Origin: JAJTHJ01 sp046316025
GTDB taxonomy: Bacteria > Pseudomonadota > Gammaproteobacteria > Burkholderiales > Burkholderiaceae_F
Reading direction: 5' to 3'
Length of the DNA: 64,000 bases
Assembly (NCBI GenBank): GCA_046316025.1
Contig: JBKCXU010000047.1
Coordinates: forward strand, 1 to 64,000
Both the position numbers and the translations under genes were made by a program. Of this stretch, positions 61,878-64,000 are shown one piece after another; the first letter of the stretch is position 1, and each line of letters starts with the position of its first letter. The notes under the pieces were generated by a model. That model did no database searches and had not been told where the DNA came from. It was given only the letters and a program-made list of their open reading frames with translations.

Positions 61878-61911
61878 GATGGTGACCTCGTGCGGGATTC
61901 GGCGGGCGGGC

Positions 61912-63075
61912 TTACTTGGCGGCGCGCGCGGCCTTGACCTGCGCGGGCTGCACCAGGCCTTCGGCGGCGTTGTTGCCCCAGGCGTGGCGCGTGTAGGTGA
62001 TGGCGGCGGCGAGGTCTACGTCGGACAGCGTGTTCATGCCCGGCATGACCGAATTCGGCATGAAGACGCCTTTACGGCCGAGCAGAACCAGCTGGATCTG
62101 CTCGGCCGCGGGGCCGAGCACGACCTTGGACTGCACCAGGCCGGGGAAGGCGTTCGGCACGCCGGCGCCGCTGGCCTGATGGCAGGCGGCGCAGTTGGCG
62201 GCATACACCCGCTCGCCGCGCTGCTTGAGCTCGGCCAGTTCCCACACCTTGGCCGGGTCGTCGGCCGCGGCGGCCATTTTGGCCTTTTGCGCGGCGACCC
62301 ACAAGCTGTAATCCTCGGCCGACACCACCTGCACGACGATCGGCATGAAGGCGTGATCCTTGCCGCACAGTTCCACGCAGGAGCCGTGGTAAGTCCCGAT
62401 CTTGTCGGCGCGGAACCAGGTGTCGCGGATGAAGCCGGGAATCGCATCCTGCTTGACCGCAAACGCGGGGATCGTCCAGGAGTGGATCACGTCGTCGGCG
62501 GTGGTCAGGATGCGCACCTTCTTGTCCACCGGCACGACCAGCGGGTTATCGACTTCCAGCAGGTAGTTGGGGTTCTTCGGCGCCTGGTTTTCGATCTGCT
62601 CGCGCGGGGTGGACAGTTTGGACAGGAAGCCGATCCCCTCGCCCTCGCCCTTCAGGTAGTCGTAGCCCCACTTCCACTGGTAGCCCGTGACCTTGATCGT
62701 CAGGTCGGAGTTGGAGGTGTCCTTCATCGCCACCACGGCCTTGGTCGCCGGCAGCGCCATGCCGATCACGATCAAAAACGGGATCACCGTCCAGACGATC
62801 TCGACCTTGGTGCTTTCGTGGAACGTGGCGGCCACCGCGCCCTTGCTCTTGCGGTGCTTCCAGATCGAATAAAACATCACGCCGAAGACGGCCACGAAGA
62901 TGACGCCGCAGATGACCAGCATCATCCAGTGCAGCCAGTGCACGTCGCGCGCGATGGGCGTGGCGGGCGGCGCCAGGTTGAACTTGCTCTGCACGGCGGC
63001 GAAAGTCTCGGCGGCAGCGAGCAGCAGCGCCGCGCCGACGGCAGCGGGCAAAAACGCGGGGCGGGACAGAGGCAT
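61912..63075 (-). CDS. ctaC: Cytochrome c oxidase subunit II with fused cytochrome c
   Basis: 387 residues. Signal peptide to about residue 27, two membrane helices, cupredoxin domain with the CuA ligands HGSCVELCGKDHAFM, then a cytochrome c domain with CAACH heme site and the distal Met in NSVMPGM. A caa3-like subunit II. First gene of the cta operon; its promoter probably lies about 170 bp upstream near 63248. Confidence 0.97.
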   Translation of the reverse strand: MPLSRPAFLPAAVGAALLLAAAETFAAVQSKFNLAPPATPIARDVHWLHWMMLVICGVIFVAVFGVMFYSIWKHRKSKGAVAATFHESTKVEIVWTVIPFLIVIGMALPATKAVVAMKDTSNSDLTIKVTGYQWKWGYDYLKGEGEGIGFLSKLSTPREQIENQAPKNPNYLLEVDNPLVVPVDKKVRILTTADDVIHSWTIPAFAVKQDAIPGFIRDTWFRADKIGTYHGSCVELCGKDHAFMPIVVQVVSAEDYSLWVAAQKAKMAAAADDPAKVWELAELKQRGERVYAANCAACHQASGAGVPNAFPGLVQSKVVLGPAAEQIQLVLLGRKGVFMPNSVMPGMNTLSDVDLAAAITYTRHAWGNNAAEGLVQPAQVKAARAAK

Positions 63076-63247
63076 CGGTCATCCTGCGGCCGACCACGCT
63101 GCCGCGCGGGACGCGCGGGGCACAGACCGACCGTGATCGAAGGGTATCGACATCGAGTGGTAGAGCAGTGGGGCCTGCGCGATCGGAGCGGTTCGACAAC
63201 CGCCCCGACGCTCCGACACCGGAGGTAGCGGGGCGCAAGCGGCGCGA

Positions 63248-63270
63248 ATTATAGGGGTCTTCTAGAAGAC
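63248..63270 (-). promoter_or_regulatory. Putative ctaC promoter with palindromic operator
   Basis: On the minus strand TATAAT (63253-63248) is preceded by the perfect 14-bp palindrome GTCTTCTAGAAGAC (63270-63257). No TTGACA is found at 17-19 bp, so an activator or repressor bound at the palindrome is plausible. It lies between the BioC-like gene and the oxidase operon, about 170 bp before ctaC. Confidence 0.5.
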
Positions 63271-63286
63271 TGCTCGGCGCGCTGCA

Positions 63287-64000
63287 CTACCCGCCGGCGG
63301 AGCGGCCCGCACGCAGCCGCTCCAGCGGCACGACGGCCACGCCACGCTCGCGCGGCGCGGGCTTCCAGGCGTGGCCGTAAACGACCTCGAAGGTCAGCGG
63401 CAAGCGCCCGTCGGCGCCGCCTTGCGCCGCCAGCGCCGCCCGGATCCGCCGCGCCGTGGCCGTACCCGGGAGCGCCGCCGGCCGGTCGTCACGCGGGTTG
63501 CCGCCCAGCGCGCCCGCCTCGCGCAGCAGCGCCCGCGGGTTGTCGTAGGTGAGCGTCAACTGCTCGCTGTCGAGCACAGGCTCGGCAAAGCCGGCGGCCA
63601 CCAGCATGTCGCCGTAGTCGTGCATGTCCACGAACGGCAGCGGTCGCGCCCGCGGCCAGTGGGCAAAAGCGGCGCGCAGCTCGCGCAGCGTGTCCGGCCC
63701 AAAGGACGAGAAGAGCAGCAACCCACCGACGCGCAGCACGCGCCGGCACTCCGCCAACACCGCCTGCGGCTGCGGCTGCCAATGCAGCAGCAGATTGGAG
63801 AACAGCAGGTCGACACTGGCGTCGGCCAGCGGCAGCGCGCCGGCGTCGGCTTGCACGCGCAGCGAGCCACCGGCACCGAACCAGCGCCGCCAGCCGCTCG
63901 GGCGGCCGCGCGCCAGCATCGCCGCCGACGCATCGACGCCCAGCCACTGCGCCTGCGCAAAGCGCGTGCGCAGCATGGCCTGCGAATGCCCGGCGCCGCA
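63287..64000 (-). CDS. SAM-dependent methyltransferase, BioC-like (partial, runs off right edge)
   Basis: 237 codons visible, open to the right edge. Motif I is at the edge (CGAGHSQAM), then WLGVDASAAMLARG, motif II ADASVDLLFSNLLLHWQPQPQAVL and RVLRVGGLLLFSSFGPDTLRELRAAFAHW, which is typical of malonyl-ACP O-methyltransferase BioC of biotin synthesis. C-terminus FEVVYGHAWKPA also fits BioC. A comF-type gene often follows; it is not present here. Upstream of and on the same strand as ctaC. Confidence 0.8.
   Translation of the reverse strand, partial: CGAGHSQAMLRTRFAQAQWLGVDASAAMLARGRPSGWRRWFGAGGSLRVQADAGALPLADASVDLLFSNLLLHWQPQPQAVLAECRRVLRVGGLLLFSSFGPDTLRELRAAFAHWPRARPLPFVDMHDYGDMLVAAGFAEPVLDSEQLTLTYDNPRALLREAGALGGNPRDDRPAALPGTATARRIRAALAAQGGADGRLPLTFEVVYGHAWKPAPRERGVAVVPLERLRAGRSAGG

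Overview
The window is GC-rich chromosomal DNA from a betaproteobacterium. Three things point there: the gene order of the aa3-type cytochrome c oxidase locus (ctaC-ctaD-small assembly ORF-ctaG-DUF2970-ctaE, DUF2909 on the other strand, surf1, ctaA, ctaB, sco), ftsE-ftsX-rpoH beside it, and the rpsU-yqeY-dnaG-rpoD macromolecular synthesis operon with a long Lys/Ala-rich RpoD N-terminus. Order or genus cannot be fixed from the sequence alone. Most of the window is housekeeping DNA; the unusual material is in the spacers and in a few damaged genes.

Layout. 1-8.6 kb: an AlgZ/LytS-type kinase fragment divergent from argH, a TRAP transporter (dctQ-dctM, convergent with a TakP-like binding protein), pmbA, darP and mogA. 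8.7-14.6 kb: esterase, AraC regulator, secreted intradiol dioxygenase, NmrA-like oxidoreductase, then a redox/quinone-stress set (WrbA-like pseudogene, DoxX, pirin) facing its LysR regulator. 14.6-19.3 kb: gluQ, a CoA-binding protein, metY, a small lipoprotein, rhlE and tRNA-Ile(CAU). 19.5-24.6 kb: rpoD-dnaG-yqeY-rpsU, with rpoD interrupted by an in-frame TAG. 24.7-32.8 kb: murB, a 1.5-kb patch of truncated genes and repeats, then argG, a Bug-family binding protein, a GNAT, argF and argD. 33-40.3 kb: leuS-lptE-holA-proA, a DsbA-like isomerase and a THUMP RNA methyltransferase. 40.3-52.1 kb: glutathione peroxidase, pilT/pilU, yggS-proC, tRNA-Glu, tRNA-Ala, gltX, ppk-sixA, ftsEX and rpoH with a CIRCE operator. 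52.3-63.1 kb: two unknown small genes and the cytochrome oxidase structural and assembly genes. The right edge holds a BioC-like methyltransferase fragment.

Functional links. The cta/cox block encodes the oxidase (subunits I, II with a fused cytochrome c domain, III), copper delivery (CtaG, SCO), heme A synthesis (CtaA, CtaB) and SURF1. argD, argF, argG and argH belong to arginine biosynthesis, proA and proC to proline biosynthesis. ppk and sixA overlap. ftsEX couples to rpoH, which carries a HrcA-type operator and so may link the two heat-shock regulators.

The most interesting non-coding structure is: (i) heptanucleotide repeat arrays directly in front of four genes without Shine-Dalgarno sequences; (ii) two orphan genes each bounded by the same inverted GTTAGGC(R)TCAC motif, with the stop codon inside the right copy, like integron gene cassettes; (iii) a palindromic repeat inserted in frame in ctaA and present in the same reading frame at the N-terminus of a binding protein; (iv) an intrinsic terminator in the argD leader; (v) a stem-loop with CCUCC-rich loop downstream of rpoH; (vi) 58-bp direct repeats that each fuse to a truncated ORF. 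The two single-base nonsense codons (rpoD, wrbA-like) and one frameshift could be sequence errors and need read-level confirmation.
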